A stretch of DNA of 9,269 bases from Brevundimonas sp. (GTDB taxonomy: Bacteria > Pseudomonadota > Alphaproteobacteria > Caulobacterales > Caulobacteraceae). The stretch is from contig JALAGW010000177.1 of the NCBI GenBank assembly GCA_022712235.1, forward strand, positions 1 through 9,269. The letters run 5' to 3'. The translations under genes and the position numbers were made by a program. Below are positions 1 to 7,497 of the stretch, piece by piece. Each line of letters opens with the position of its first letter. Within the stretch, counting starts at the first letter, position 1. The notes under the pieces are model-generated. The model was not told the DNA's origin and made no database searches. It saw only the letters and a list, made by a program, of their open reading frames with translations.

Positions 1-1076
1 CGCACCAGGCCGATCACCGCCGCCAGGGCCCTGGCCCTGTCCGCCGCCTCGGCGTCCACCGCCTCGTCCAGACGCGGGGCCGGGCGGGTCATCCGTCCGG
101 CCATGGCCGTGCGCTCGACCGGCAGCACCTTGCCCGTCGCCTTCTCGGCGGCGCTGAACAGTTCGGACAACCGCAGCGCGATCTTCAGACGCGCCTGCCG
201 CACCGCCTTGCCCCAGGCGCTGTCCGCCCGCAGCGGCAGGGTCATGTCGATCTCCGACAGAGTCTCGGCGCACCAGTCCAGATCCGCCTTCAACAAGGCC
301 GCGTCGGCGCCCGGCGAGGTCGGATCGAACTGCGCCGCCTCCGCCGCCCGGTGCGCCAGGGCCGTCACCACCCGGTCGACGAAGACCGCCAGCTCGCTCT
401 CGCTCACCACCGTCTCGCGCCCGGCGGCGGGCGTGGCCAGGGCCACCAGCCGCAGCATCGTCCGCGCGTCCGCCAGATGGGCGAAGAAGATCTCCATCAG
501 CCGCGCCGCACCGTCCGGCGCGATCGAGGCCGCCTGCCGCAGCGCCAGCTTCAGCTCGGCGACCGCCTCCGGCCCCGGTCGCCCCAGCCAGGTCTCCAGA
601 AACGCCAGACCGCGCCGCGCCAGCCCCGCCAGATCGAAACAGGCCGCCAGTTCCGCGATCTGCGCCGCGCCGGCGCCCGGCCACAGGGCCTCGCCCTGAT
701 CGCGCACGGCCGAGGCCGCGCTCAGACACAGACGGTCGGCCACCATGCGCGACAGTTCGTCGTCGCGATCCAGCTGCGGCAGCAGTTCCGGCTCGTTGCG
801 CGTGGCCAGCTTCCACAGCCGCGCCGGGACCGTCGTGGGGAAGCTCAGCCCCTCCAGCCCGTCCTCGCGTGGATGAAACAGGGGCGTCAGCGGCGCGAAG
901 GCCGCGTCCCGCCGTCGCCGATCCAGAGCCTCCCCCTCGCCCATGTCGCGCAGCGCCCACGCCCGATCCCCCGTCTTCGCCGCCGCCAGCGCTTCCAGCT
1001 GGAACAGCAGATGATCCGGGCAAGCGGCGATCAGCTGGGCCAGGGCGGCCCTTTGCGCGGCCGACAGGTCCGCCAT
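1..1076 (-). CDS. Conserved-looking hypothetical protein, partial (C-terminus beyond window edge)
   Basis: I do not recognise this family. The frame is open without a stop from an ATG at 1076 down to base 1, giving 358 visible residues starting MADLSAAQRAALAQL. It codes in the high-GC style of its neighbours and has a good ribosome site (GAGGAG, 5 nt before the ATG), so I take it as a real gene despite the lack of an assignment. The protein is rich in Ala, Leu, Arg and Glu, with many amphipathic helix-like stretches and almost no beta character. I see no signal peptide, no membrane segment and no known catalytic motif. Its four cysteines are scattered, with no metal-binding spacing. The last visible 40 residues (TAMAGRMTRPAPRLDEAVDA and beyond) are more polar and acidic and may be a linker to another domain. 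It is transcribed divergently from the exported protein at 1265. Existence is fairly sure; function is unknown. Confidence 0.75.
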   Translation of the reverse strand, partial: MADLSAAQRAALAQLIAACPDHLLFQLEALAAAKTGDRAWALRDMGEGEALDRRRRDAAFAPLTPLFHPREDGLEGLSFPTTVPARLWKLATRNEPELLPQLDRDDELSRMVADRLCLSAASAVRDQGEALWPGAGAAQIAELAACFDLAGLARRGLAFLETWLGRPGPEAVAELKLALRQAASIAPDGAARLMEIFFAHLADARTMLRLVALATPAAGRETVVSESELAVFVDRVVTALAHRAAEAAQFDPTSPGADAALLKADLDWCAETLSEIDMTLPLRADSAWGKAVRQARLKIALRLSELFSAAEKATGKVLPVERTAMAGRMTRPAPRLDEAVDAEAADRARALAAVIGLV

Positions 1077-1081
1077 GCACT

Positions 1082-1087
1082 CTCCTC
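1082..1087 (-). promoter_or_regulatory. Ribosome binding site of the left-edge hypothetical gene
   Basis: GAGGAG on the minus strand, 5 nt before the ATG at 1076. It supports that start codon for a gene with no recognised homologue in this reading. Confidence 0.65.
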
Positions 1088-1254
1088 GGGCCGAACCGAA
1101 TCCCGGCCATCCGCCAAGCCTGCGCCCTTCGGGTTAACAGGGGATTTTGCCGCGCCGACGCGCACGCGGGATCACAATGCCCGGCCTGGTTGTTCTCTTC
1201 GCGGATTCATGTTCACCCTTCGTCGTCGCCGCACCGGCGCCGTCGTCTCATTTC

Positions 1255-1258
1255 GGAG
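1255..1258 (+). promoter_or_regulatory. Ribosome binding site fixing the start of the exported protein
   Basis: GGAG lies 6 nt before the ATG at 1265. It selects this start over the upstream in-frame open region, which reaches back to about 869 across the divergent intergenic space. A typical signal peptide begins exactly at 1265, in agreement. Confidence 0.65.
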
Positions 1259-1264
1259 CCTGTC

Positions 1265-2020
1265 ATGTCGCTCGGCCGCAGAACCGTCGCCGCCTTCGCC
1301 ACGAGTGTTTTCGTCCTGACCGCCGCCGCCCCGACCTGGGCCCAGACGCCCGGCGCGCTCAGCGACCTCGTCTACGCCCGCGCCGGTCAGGCCGAGGGCG
1401 AGCTTCAGCGTCGCGGCTATCAGGCCACCGACCGATCGGAAGTGGTCGGCGACGGCCGCCTCACCTGGTGGCGCAAGGGCGACGACTGCGTCGCCATCAT
1501 GACCCGCGACGGCCGCTACGCCTCGATCAACCGCGCCGGACGCAGCGAGTGCGGCGACAGCCGTTCGGGGTCCGGCAACACCGCCGCCGCCGTGGTCGCC
1601 GGCGTGGCCATCGTCGGTCTGGCCGCCGCCATCGCCGCTCACAACAACCGTCACAACGACGCCGATGAAAACCATGACCGCGAGTATCAGCGCGGCTATC
1701 AGGCGGCTCTCTATGGCGCCGACTATGATGATCGCCACGAGACCGAGGGCTATCACGAGGGTTATCTCGCCGGCGAGGATGAGGCGCGCAATCGCCGCTA
1801 TTCCAACAGCCCCTGGGTGCGGAACGCGCCCATGGCGGCGCAGCAGGCCTGTTCCCGCAGCGCCGACGAGTTCCAGAACCGGCCCTACGGCTCCAGCGTG
1901 CCGATCGGAGTGCGAGATCTGGGACGCGGCGAGTATGAACTGACCATGGCCACCGGCTCCTATCGCTCGCGCTGCACGGTCAGCGCCGCGGGCGATGTCC
2001 GGGCCATGAACCCCTACTAG
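1265..2020 (+). CDS. Exported/envelope protein with hydrophobic segment and GY-rich repeat, function unknown
   Basis: 251 residues. Residues 1-26 form a signal peptide: a basic start (RR at 5-6), a hydrophobic core and a likely signal peptidase I cut after TWA26. Residues 30-97 resemble a small periplasmic domain found in many proteobacterial hypothetical proteins, with an RGY motif, paired Trp, a DGRYASI stretch and cysteines C75 and C96 that could pair. Residues 106-125 are an Ala/Val/Gly hydrophobic segment, either a membrane helix or a glycine-zipper-like stretch. Residues 139-179 hold two loose copies of a Tyr/Gly unit (EYQRGYQAALYGA and EGYHEGYLAGEDEA). Residues 190-251 form a C-terminal domain with C196 and C237, which ends with a beta-like stretch. 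The family resemblance is from memory and no function is assigned. If the middle segment spans the membrane, the protein is anchored in the inner or outer membrane. The stop lies 3 nt from that of the convergent gene. Confidence 0.85.
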   Translation: MSLGRRTVAAFATSVFVLTAAAPTWAQTPGALSDLVYARAGQAEGELQRRGYQATDRSEVVGDGRLTWWRKGDDCVAIMTRDGRYASINRAGRSECGDSRSGSGNTAAAVVAGVAIVGLAAAIAAHNNRHNDADENHDREYQRGYQAALYGADYDDRHETEGYHEGYLAGEDEARNRRYSNSPWVRNAPMAAQQACSRSADEFQNRPYGSSVPIGVRDLGRGEYELTMATGSYRSRCTVSAAGDVRAMNPY

Positions 2021-2023
2021 GCC

Positions 2024-2692
2024 TCAGAACAGGGCGAAGGGGATCAGGATCGCCAGCATGTAGGCGACCGCGCGCGCCATGGCCCAACCGGCCAGGACAG
2101 CCCCTCTGGCGCGCGTGACGTCCAGCTTCTGCGCGAACCAGGCCGACTGGACCCACAGGAACCAGAGCGTCCCGGCGGTGATGATGGCGACGCCATAGAT
2201 GTTGCCCAGGTCCGGTCTTTGCAGGACCAGACCGCCCAAGCCGACGAAGCAGGCGCAGGGCGCGGCCAGGTAGCACTGGGCGTAGAAGGGCTCCATCAGC
2301 GACTGGCGGCTGAGCTGCTTCTTCTGCAGATGCACCAGGCTGGCGGCCGAGACCAGCGGCACAAGGTTGAACAGCAGCGAGCGAAACAGCACCAGGTTCT
2401 GCTGCGAGTTCAGCAGGCTGTGCGCCAGATGGGCGGCCTCCTCAGGCGGCGGCACATGGGCGGCGGCGGCGACCAGATTGGCCAGCACCAGGGTCACCAG
2501 CAGGACCAGGGGCGGGCTCATCGCCTCGTCGTAGCGGCGCTCTTCCGGTTCGTGCTGCTGACGATCCGAATAGGCCATGGCGGCCAGCGGATGGCGCATG
2601 ATCCGCCACACGGTCATCGGATAGAACAACAGCCAGGCCGTCGCCTCGAAGACGAACTCCTCGAAGCTGCGCAGGATTTTCAGAAAGTCCAT
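2024..2692 (-). CDS. Multi-pass inner-membrane protein, tentatively Yip1-like
   Basis: 222 residues starting MDFLKILRSFEEFVFEATAW. An amphipathic N-terminus and a basic segment (residues 27-55, with RRY) precede five hydrophobic stretches at about 60-78, 99-119, 136-157, 164-186 and 198-219, so this is an integral membrane protein. The FYPMTVWRIMRHP opening followed by five spans recalls bacterial proteins annotated as Yip1-family or 'permease', but no signature settles it. No transport motif or catalytic site is visible. The frame stays open upstream to 2926, but those 78 codons are basic, low-complexity and run through a palindromic repeat, so I place the start at 2692. The ribosome site there is a plain G-run, which is weak. 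It converges on the exported protein at 1265-2020, with 3 nt between stops and no terminator visible between them. Coding status is confident; the family is not. Confidence 0.8.
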   Translation of the reverse strand: MDFLKILRSFEEFVFEATAWLLFYPMTVWRIMRHPLAAMAYSDRQQHEPEERRYDEAMSPPLVLLVTLVLANLVAAAAHVPPPEEAAHLAHSLLNSQQNLVLFRSLLFNLVPLVSAASLVHLQKKQLSRQSLMEPFYAQCYLAAPCACFVGLGGLVLQRPDLGNIYGVAIITAGTLWFLWVQSAWFAQKLDVTRARGAVLAGWAMARAVAYMLAILIPFALF

Positions 2693-2885
2693 TTCAGCCC
2701 CCCGCCACGACGCCCTCCTGGCCCGACCACCCTCGCAGACGACCCCGGCGCATTCAACATGCGGCGTCTTTGACGGCGCGGGCGCGCTTCGGGGAGGCGC
2801 AACGCACCCGGCCCCCAAGCGACTGCCACGCCGCCCACACCGATGGGTCTGGAGCCCGGCGTGACGACTGGCGGCAGAGGAAACG

Positions 2886-2914
2886 ACATCCGCTTTCGAC
2901 CCTTTGCGGATATT
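2886..2914. repeat. Short intergenic palindromic element (ATCCGC-N12-GCGGAT)
   Basis: Perfect 6-bp inverted arms ATCCGC (2888-2893) and GCGGAT (2906-2911) flank a 12-nt centre, TTTCGACCCTTT. The outward flanks extend the symmetry imperfectly. Read on the minus strand it gives the peptide NIRKGSKADV. That peptide and the CGCTTTCGACCC core recur, as I remember, in intergenic repeats and spurious annotated ORFs of many alphaproteobacteria. The palindrome is seen directly; membership in a dispersed repeat family is recollection and needs a genome-wide search. Only one copy is present in this window. Confidence 0.55.
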
Positions 2915-2945
2915 CGCGGCGACCACTTGGCGCCCTTATCAGACG

Positions 2946-2977
2946 AAAACGGCGCGCCCCGTGCGGAGCGCGCCGTT
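2946..2977 (-). terminator. Rho-independent terminator of lpdA
   Basis: Perfect 10-bp inverted repeat AACGGCGCGC (2948-2957) and GCGCGCCGTT (2968-2977) with a 10-nt loop, followed on the minus strand by TTTT (complement of 2946-2949). It begins 29 nt after the lpdA stop codon, at the expected distance and orientation. Confidence 0.85.
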
Positions 2978-3005
2978 CTGGTATCCAGCGAGAAGTTGAA
3001 AAGCC

Positions 3006-4415
<1,410 letters not shown>

Positions 4416-4419
4416 GGAA

Positions 4420-4426
4420 TTCCTCT
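4420..4426 (-). promoter_or_regulatory. Ribosome binding site of lpdA
   Basis: AGAGGAA on the minus strand, its AGGA core 5 nt before the ATG at 4415. It decides in favour of this start over an in-frame ATG at 4487. Confidence 0.75.
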
Positions 4427-4459
4427 GATCGGTCTGGCGCTGGGAAGGAAACGGCGCGG

Positions 4460-4487
4460 ACACTAGCGCCGACCCCGGCGGGGTCAA
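4460..4487 (-). promoter_or_regulatory. Promoter of lpdA
   Basis: On the minus strand, TTGACCC (4487-4481) and GCTAGTGT (4467-4460) are separated by 13 nt. This resembles the Caulobacter housekeeping consensus TTGACGS, 10-14 nt, GCTANAWC. The -35 is nearly perfect and the -10 matches in GCTA only. The implied leader is about 40 nt. It lies downstream of the receptor's terminator, consistent with independent transcription of lpdA. Confidence 0.55.
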
Positions 4488-4553
4488 CCGCCAGGCTCCA
4501 TATAGGCCCGGATTGCGACGGGGGCCATGCCGACCAAAGCCAAAGCTGAACGC

Positions 4554-4581
4554 AAAAGGGCCGGGCGTCGCCGCCCGGCCC
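4554..4581 (-). terminator. Rho-independent terminator of the TonB-dependent receptor gene
   Basis: Perfect 10-bp stem GGGCCGGGCG (4558-4567) with CGCCCGGCCC (4572-4581). The minus-strand loop is GCGA, a stabilising GNRA tetraloop, and the stem is followed by TTTT (complement of 4554-4557). It begins 23 nt after the receptor stop codon. Confidence 0.88.
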
Positions 4582-4604
4582 CTTCCATGCCGATGTCGGC
4601 AGCC

Positions 4605-6920
4605 TCAGCAGGCCATGCGGGCGACCAGCTGGAACCAGGGTCCGGCGGTCTCGGTCTCCAGCTCATACTCGTCGTAGTCGCGACCGATCTGGTCCTCGAT
4701 GGTGTTGAACTTGTCGAAGATCTCGTCCTTCGACGAGTCGAGCAGGTTCGAGCCGGTCAGGCGGACCACGACGCGTTCGCCGATCTGCTTCTCGACGAAG
4801 ACTTCCAGATCGCCGCCGTAGGTGGTGACGACTTCCTCGCCGACCATGCGGCTCTTGGCGTCGCCCTGCTTGCGATAGGTGGCGCCGAAGGCCGCGCCCC
4901 AGGTCGGGATGTCGTGGGTGAAGCCGACGTTGAAGACATAGTCCGACTGGGCGTTGAAGCGACGCTTGCCCATGAAGTCGTCCACCGAACTGTCCAGCCA
5001 GGAGTAGTTCAGGAAGACCCCGGTGTTTTCCATGCCGATGAAGTCCAGCGGCGTGGAGAGGTCGAACTCGGCGCCCCAGACCTGGCCGTCGCCGACATTG
5101 CTGGCGGTCAGGACATAGGAGACCAGTTCCTCGGCGGCTTCCTCCTCGGTCGCGCCGTCGTCGATGGCGTCGTCATAGTCGTCCTGAGCCTGCTCCGAAT
5201 AGGCGCCGGTATTGGTGATCTCGATCAGGTCGGTGACGTCACGGTAGAAGAAGTTGATCCCCACCACGCCGCGACGACCCAGACGACGCTCGTAGCCAAG
5301 GTCCAGACCCCAGGCCTTTTCGGGTTCCAGGTTCGGGTTGCCGAGGAAGTCGTTGTCGCCATATTCGCCTTCCAGAACGGCCGGCGAGATGAAGTCGAAG
5401 TTCGGACGACGCACGGTGCGGGCGACCGAGGCCGTGATCCGGTCCGCGTCGCTGAGCGCCCAGCGAACGCTCGCCGACGGCAACAGGACGCCGTAATCCT
5501 TGCTCTGCACGCGATCGGCGGCGGCGACGGTTTCATCCGTGATCGTGACGTCCGTGGTCTCGTAGCGAAGACCCGCTTCCCATTTCAGCGCGCCGTTCTC
5601 GCCCGACAGCATGACATAGGGGTCGAGGCGCGTTTCCTCGATGGTGCTGAGGCCGCCCGCCACGGCTTCGAAGTCGCCGTAGTCGCTGTCGGCCAGGGGA
5701 CGCAGAACGGTCTCGTTTTCAACCTCGGCCTCGGCCTCGGCCTCATGAATGGAGGTGTCACGATCCTTGCGGGCATATTGCAGGCCGAACTCCAGCTGGG
5801 CAGCCGACAGTTGGATCTTGTGCTCCAGCGCCGCCTGCCACTCATTGTCCTGAATGCGGCTGCGGACCTTGGTTCCCTCGATGACCTCGTCGCCGATGTC
5901 GATCTCTTCTTCCAGCTCGTCCTGGGCGTCGTCGATGGCCGCGTAGCCCAGCTTGAAGGTCGTCTGCCCGCCCAGCATGTCGCGACGATAGCGGCCGTTC
6001 ACCGCCCAGTTGTCGGTCAGGATATCGAGCGGGTTGCGACTCATCTTAGCGATGTCGTCGACATTGCCTTCATCATATTCGATCGAGTTCTCGTCCTGGA
6101 CCCGGTCGGTGCGGACGAACAGGCCGTCCAGTTTCAGCTCGCCGCCGGCCAGCGGCATGTCGTACGACAGATTGGCCGAGTAGTCGGTGCCGTCGCGGAC
6201 GTCGCTCTGGGCTTCGGTATCGGTCAGCTCGCCGTTCGGCTCTTTGAACCGCTCGCTGAACTTCTGCTTGGGATTGCGGCGATCCTGGATATTGCCGCCG
6301 ATCAGCAGGCGACCCGGACCGACCTGACCGCCCCAGACGGCGCCATAGGTCCCGCCCCATTGGCCATACTCGCTGTCGTCCCAGTTCAAGGCGCCCAGGC
6401 GCACATAGCCGCCGTCCAGCGCCAGGGCGTCGCGCAGCACGATGTTGATGGCGCCGGCCACCGCGTCGCCCGAACGATTGGCCGACGACGAGCGGACCAC
6501 CTCGACCCGCTCGATCAATTCGGCGGGGATGCGATCGACGAAGAAGGACCGGTCCAGATTGGCACCCGGCACGCGCTCGCCGTTGATCAGGATCTGGGTA
6601 TAGGCGGAATCCAGACCGCGCATCCGCACGCCGTCGGATTCCAGAACGTCGGACAGGAAGGTCACCGAAGGCACGCGCTTCAAGGCGTCGCCGGCGGTCA
6701 GAGGTTCAAAGCGCTGGAAGTAGTCAAGGTCATAGGACAGGGTCGGCACAACCGCGTCCGTGCGATTGCGCATCGCCGGTTCGCCCGTGACGATGACCTC
6801 CGACAGGGCCGTGACCGGGCCGTCGTTATAGTCCGGCGCCCGGACGACTTCTTCGGCGCTGACAGCGCCGGCGATGGCGAGAGGGGCGACGGCGGCGCCC
6901 AGCAGAAGACCCAGCTTCAT
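4605..6920 (-). CDS. TonB-dependent outer-membrane receptor
   Basis: 771 residues, normal for the family. The protein would import an unknown ligand across the outer membrane using TonB/ExbBD energy. A signal peptide (1-22, cut after VSA) is followed by a likely TonB box, SEVIVTG (40-46). The plug domain (about 50-165) carries the typical VRMRGLDS, TQILINGERVPG, IERVEVVRSSSA and GAINIVLRD motifs, and a beta-barrel runs to the end, including ARTVRRPNFDFISP and NPNLEPEKAWGLDLGYER. Several putative outer loops are strongly acidic (331-347, 393-403, 578-599, 742-757). The last residue is Cys771, the only cysteine, where these barrels usually end in an aromatic residue. The start has only a weak G-run ribosome site 10 nt upstream, but the signal peptide fits. 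No neighbouring gene (siderophore, sugar, metal enzyme) indicates the substrate. It is bounded by its own terminator and by the tRNA terminator upstream. Confidence 0.95.
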   Translation of the reverse strand: MKLGLLLGAAVAPLAIAGAVSAEEVVRAPDYNDGPVTALSEVIVTGEPAMRNRTDAVVPTLSYDLDYFQRFEPLTAGDALKRVPSVTFLSDVLESDGVRMRGLDSAYTQILINGERVPGANLDRSFFVDRIPAELIERVEVVRSSSANRSGDAVAGAINIVLRDALALDGGYVRLGALNWDDSEYGQWGGTYGAVWGGQVGPGRLLIGGNIQDRRNPKQKFSERFKEPNGELTDTEAQSDVRDGTDYSANLSYDMPLAGGELKLDGLFVRTDRVQDENSIEYDEGNVDDIAKMSRNPLDILTDNWAVNGRYRRDMLGGQTTFKLGYAAIDDAQDELEEEIDIGDEVIEGTKVRSRIQDNEWQAALEHKIQLSAAQLEFGLQYARKDRDTSIHEAEAEAEVENETVLRPLADSDYGDFEAVAGGLSTIEETRLDPYVMLSGENGALKWEAGLRYETTDVTITDETVAAADRVQSKDYGVLLPSASVRWALSDADRITASVARTVRRPNFDFISPAVLEGEYGDNDFLGNPNLEPEKAWGLDLGYERRLGRRGVVGINFFYRDVTDLIEITNTGAYSEQAQDDYDDAIDDGATEEEAAEELVSYVLTASNVGDGQVWGAEFDLSTPLDFIGMENTGVFLNYSWLDSSVDDFMGKRRFNAQSDYVFNVGFTHDIPTWGAAFGATYRKQGDAKSRMVGEEVVTTYGGDLEVFVEKQIGERVVVRLTGSNLLDSSKDEIFDKFNTIEDQIGRDYDEYELETETAGPWFQLVARMAC
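5723..5744. repeat. In-frame hexanucleotide tandem repeat (CCTCGG x 3.7)
   Basis: CCTCGG is repeated three full times plus four bases. On the coding strand it reads as GAG-GCC repeats encoding EAEAEAEV at about residues 393-400 of the TonB-dependent receptor. Gain or loss of a unit keeps the frame. Confidence 0.8.
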
Positions 6921-7044
6921 TTGTCTTTGTTCCCCGACGACACCGGCCTGCGATCAGGCTCTGGTTGCCGACGGCGCTCGCTAACGGGATGCGGCGACGC
7001 GGACGCGACGATTTCACGAAGAGGATTCGCCAGTTTGCGGACCG

Positions 7045-7064
7045 TCTGACGACAAATCGTCTGA
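7045..7064. promoter_or_regulatory. Imperfect 20-bp dyad upstream of the receptor gene, possible operator
   Basis: Two 8-bp arms, TCTGACGA and TCGTCTGA, match at 7 of 8 positions around a 4-nt centre. CGTCTGA also occurs twice as a direct repeat (7043-7049 and 7058-7064). It lies about 125 bp upstream of the receptor start and after the tRNA terminator, where a regulator of the receptor could bind. I do not recognise it as a Fur, Zur or other known box. Confidence 0.3.
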
Positions 7065-7099
7065 AAACTGAGTGTTTTGAAAAAGGGGCCCGGAACGCG

Positions 7100-7131
7100 A
7101 AACGGGGCCCGATCTTGCGATCGGACCCCGT
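7100..7131 (-). terminator. Rho-independent terminator of tRNA-Gly
   Basis: Arms at 7102-7114 and 7119-7131 form a 13-bp stem on the minus strand. One C/A mismatch as read on the plus strand becomes a U-G wobble in the minus transcript, which fixes the direction. The loop is GCAA, a GNRA tetraloop, and TTT follows. A further T-run (complement of 7080-7084) after a second GGGCCC may serve as a backup. It starts 16 nt after the tRNA 3' end. Confidence 0.8.
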
Positions 7132-7146
7132 GTTCCAGTCTCGACA

Positions 7147-7221
7147 TGGAGCGGGCGAGGCGATTCGAACGCCCGACCCCAACCTTGGCAAGGTTGTGCT
7201 CTACCCCTGAGCTACGCCCGC
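7147..7221 (-). tRNA. tRNA-Gly (anticodon GCC), CCA encoded
   Basis: A complete 75-nt cloverleaf. The acceptor stem is GCGGGCG with CGCCCGC, the D stem GCTC with GAGC, and the anticodon stem CAACC with GGTTG around loop TTGCCAA (anticodon GCC). The variable loop has 5 nt, the T stem GGGCG pairs with CGCCT (one G-U), and the T loop is TTCGAAT. The discriminator is T, followed by an encoded CCA (complement of 7147-7149). It reads glycine codons GGC and GGU. It stands alone, with a promoter upstream and a terminator downstream. There is no sign of an integrase or a duplicated 3' end, so I see no integration at this locus. Confidence 0.97.
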
Positions 7222-7263
7222 ACTCCGTAAGGGAACAGTGTGCTGCGCCCCGTCGAGGAGGGG

Positions 7264-7293
7264 CTTTTAGCCGACCCTTCTCAGAAGGCGCAA
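7264..7293 (-). promoter_or_regulatory. Promoter of tRNA-Gly
   Basis: On the minus strand, TTGCGCC (7293-7287) and GCTAAAAG (7271-7264) lie 15 nt apart, close to the Caulobacter housekeeping consensus. In sigma-70 terms it is TTGCGC, 18 nt, TAAAAG. The discriminator after the -10 is GC-rich (CCCCTCC), as in stringently controlled stable-RNA promoters. The predicted start near 7257 gives a leader of about 36 nt. A palindrome, CCTTCT-C-AGAAGG (7276-7288), occupies the spacer. Confidence 0.6.
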
Positions 7294-7298
7294 CCCCC

Positions 7299-7332
7299 TT
7301 TTTTCATTTTCCCGTTTTCCGCTGCATTTTTT
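7299..7332 (-). promoter_or_regulatory. A-tract (UP-element-like) region upstream of the tRNA-Gly promoter
   Basis: Four T-tracts on the plus strand (7299-7304, 7307-7310, 7315-7318, 7327-7332), which are A-tracts on the transcribed side, lie directly upstream of the -35. This is striking in such GC-rich DNA. It fits an UP element or intrinsic bend that boosts a stable-RNA promoter. Confidence 0.4.
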
Positions 7333-7358
7333 CGAATAGCCCTGAAATTTCAAATGCA

Positions 7359-7403
7359 AACGGCCCCCGCAACATCCCCGAAAGGAAGGCCGCGAGGGCC
7401 GTT
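7359..7403 (-). terminator. Probable terminator of the short-chain dehydrogenase gene
   Basis: Arms AACGGCCC (7359-7366) and GGGCCGTT (7396-7403) pair perfectly. On the minus strand the stem extends through a G-U wobble and three more pairs to 12 bp, with a 21-nt loop. A broken T-rich stretch (TTTGCATTTG) follows. It lies about 95 nt past the dehydrogenase stop. The long loop and interrupted T-tract make it weaker than the other terminators here. Confidence 0.5.
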
Positions 7404-7497
7404 CAAAATGACCGCTACGGATGATCGCTCCGCACCAGCCCGCTCAGGCAGCGAGCCGCCGCGCGGCGAGCGATAGCGGCCTCAGCCGCGCTGAGGA

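Larger units (their letters stand above)
2693..3005. other. Gene-free intergenic region between membrane-protein gene and lpdA
   Basis: No protein in any frame here looks real: the open frames are Arg/Pro/Gly-rich shadows. The region holds the lpdA terminator (2946-2977) and a palindromic repeat (2886-2914). The remaining part, 2693-2880, should contain the promoter of the membrane protein, but I could not find a convincing -35/-10 pair on the minus strand. Confidence 0.6.

Noticed and set aside
1098..1208. Two CcrM methylation sites (GANTC at 1098-1102 and 1204-1208) in a divergent intergenic region
   Set aside because: Two in this length is close to chance, and no conservation can be shown from one sequence.
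1077..1264. LexA (GTTC-N7-GTTC) or CtrA (TTAA-N7-TTAA) box in the divergent region
   Set aside because: GTTC copies are 15 nt apart instead of 7, and only one TTAA half-site (in GTTAAC) is present.
351..1319. Plus-strand open frame of 322 codons over the left-edge gene
   Set aside because: Gln/Arg/Pro-rich shadow frame. The minus-strand frame is open over the same span, has a ribosome site and shows normal protein composition.
4527..7049. Very long open frame (840 codons) antisense to the TonB-dependent receptor
   Set aside because: High GC at third positions removes stops from the opposite strand. The translation is Val/Ala/Asp/Gln-rich without domains, while the minus strand encodes a complete receptor.
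7147..7221. tRNA-Gly as an attachment site for an integrated element
   Set aside because: No integrase, no duplicated tRNA 3' end and no foreign-looking genes within the window.
7247..7264. Plus-strand GCCCC/GGGGC hairpin followed by TTTT
   Set aside because: The stem is only 5 bp, no plus-strand gene precedes it, and the T-run is the -10 region of the minus-strand tRNA promoter.
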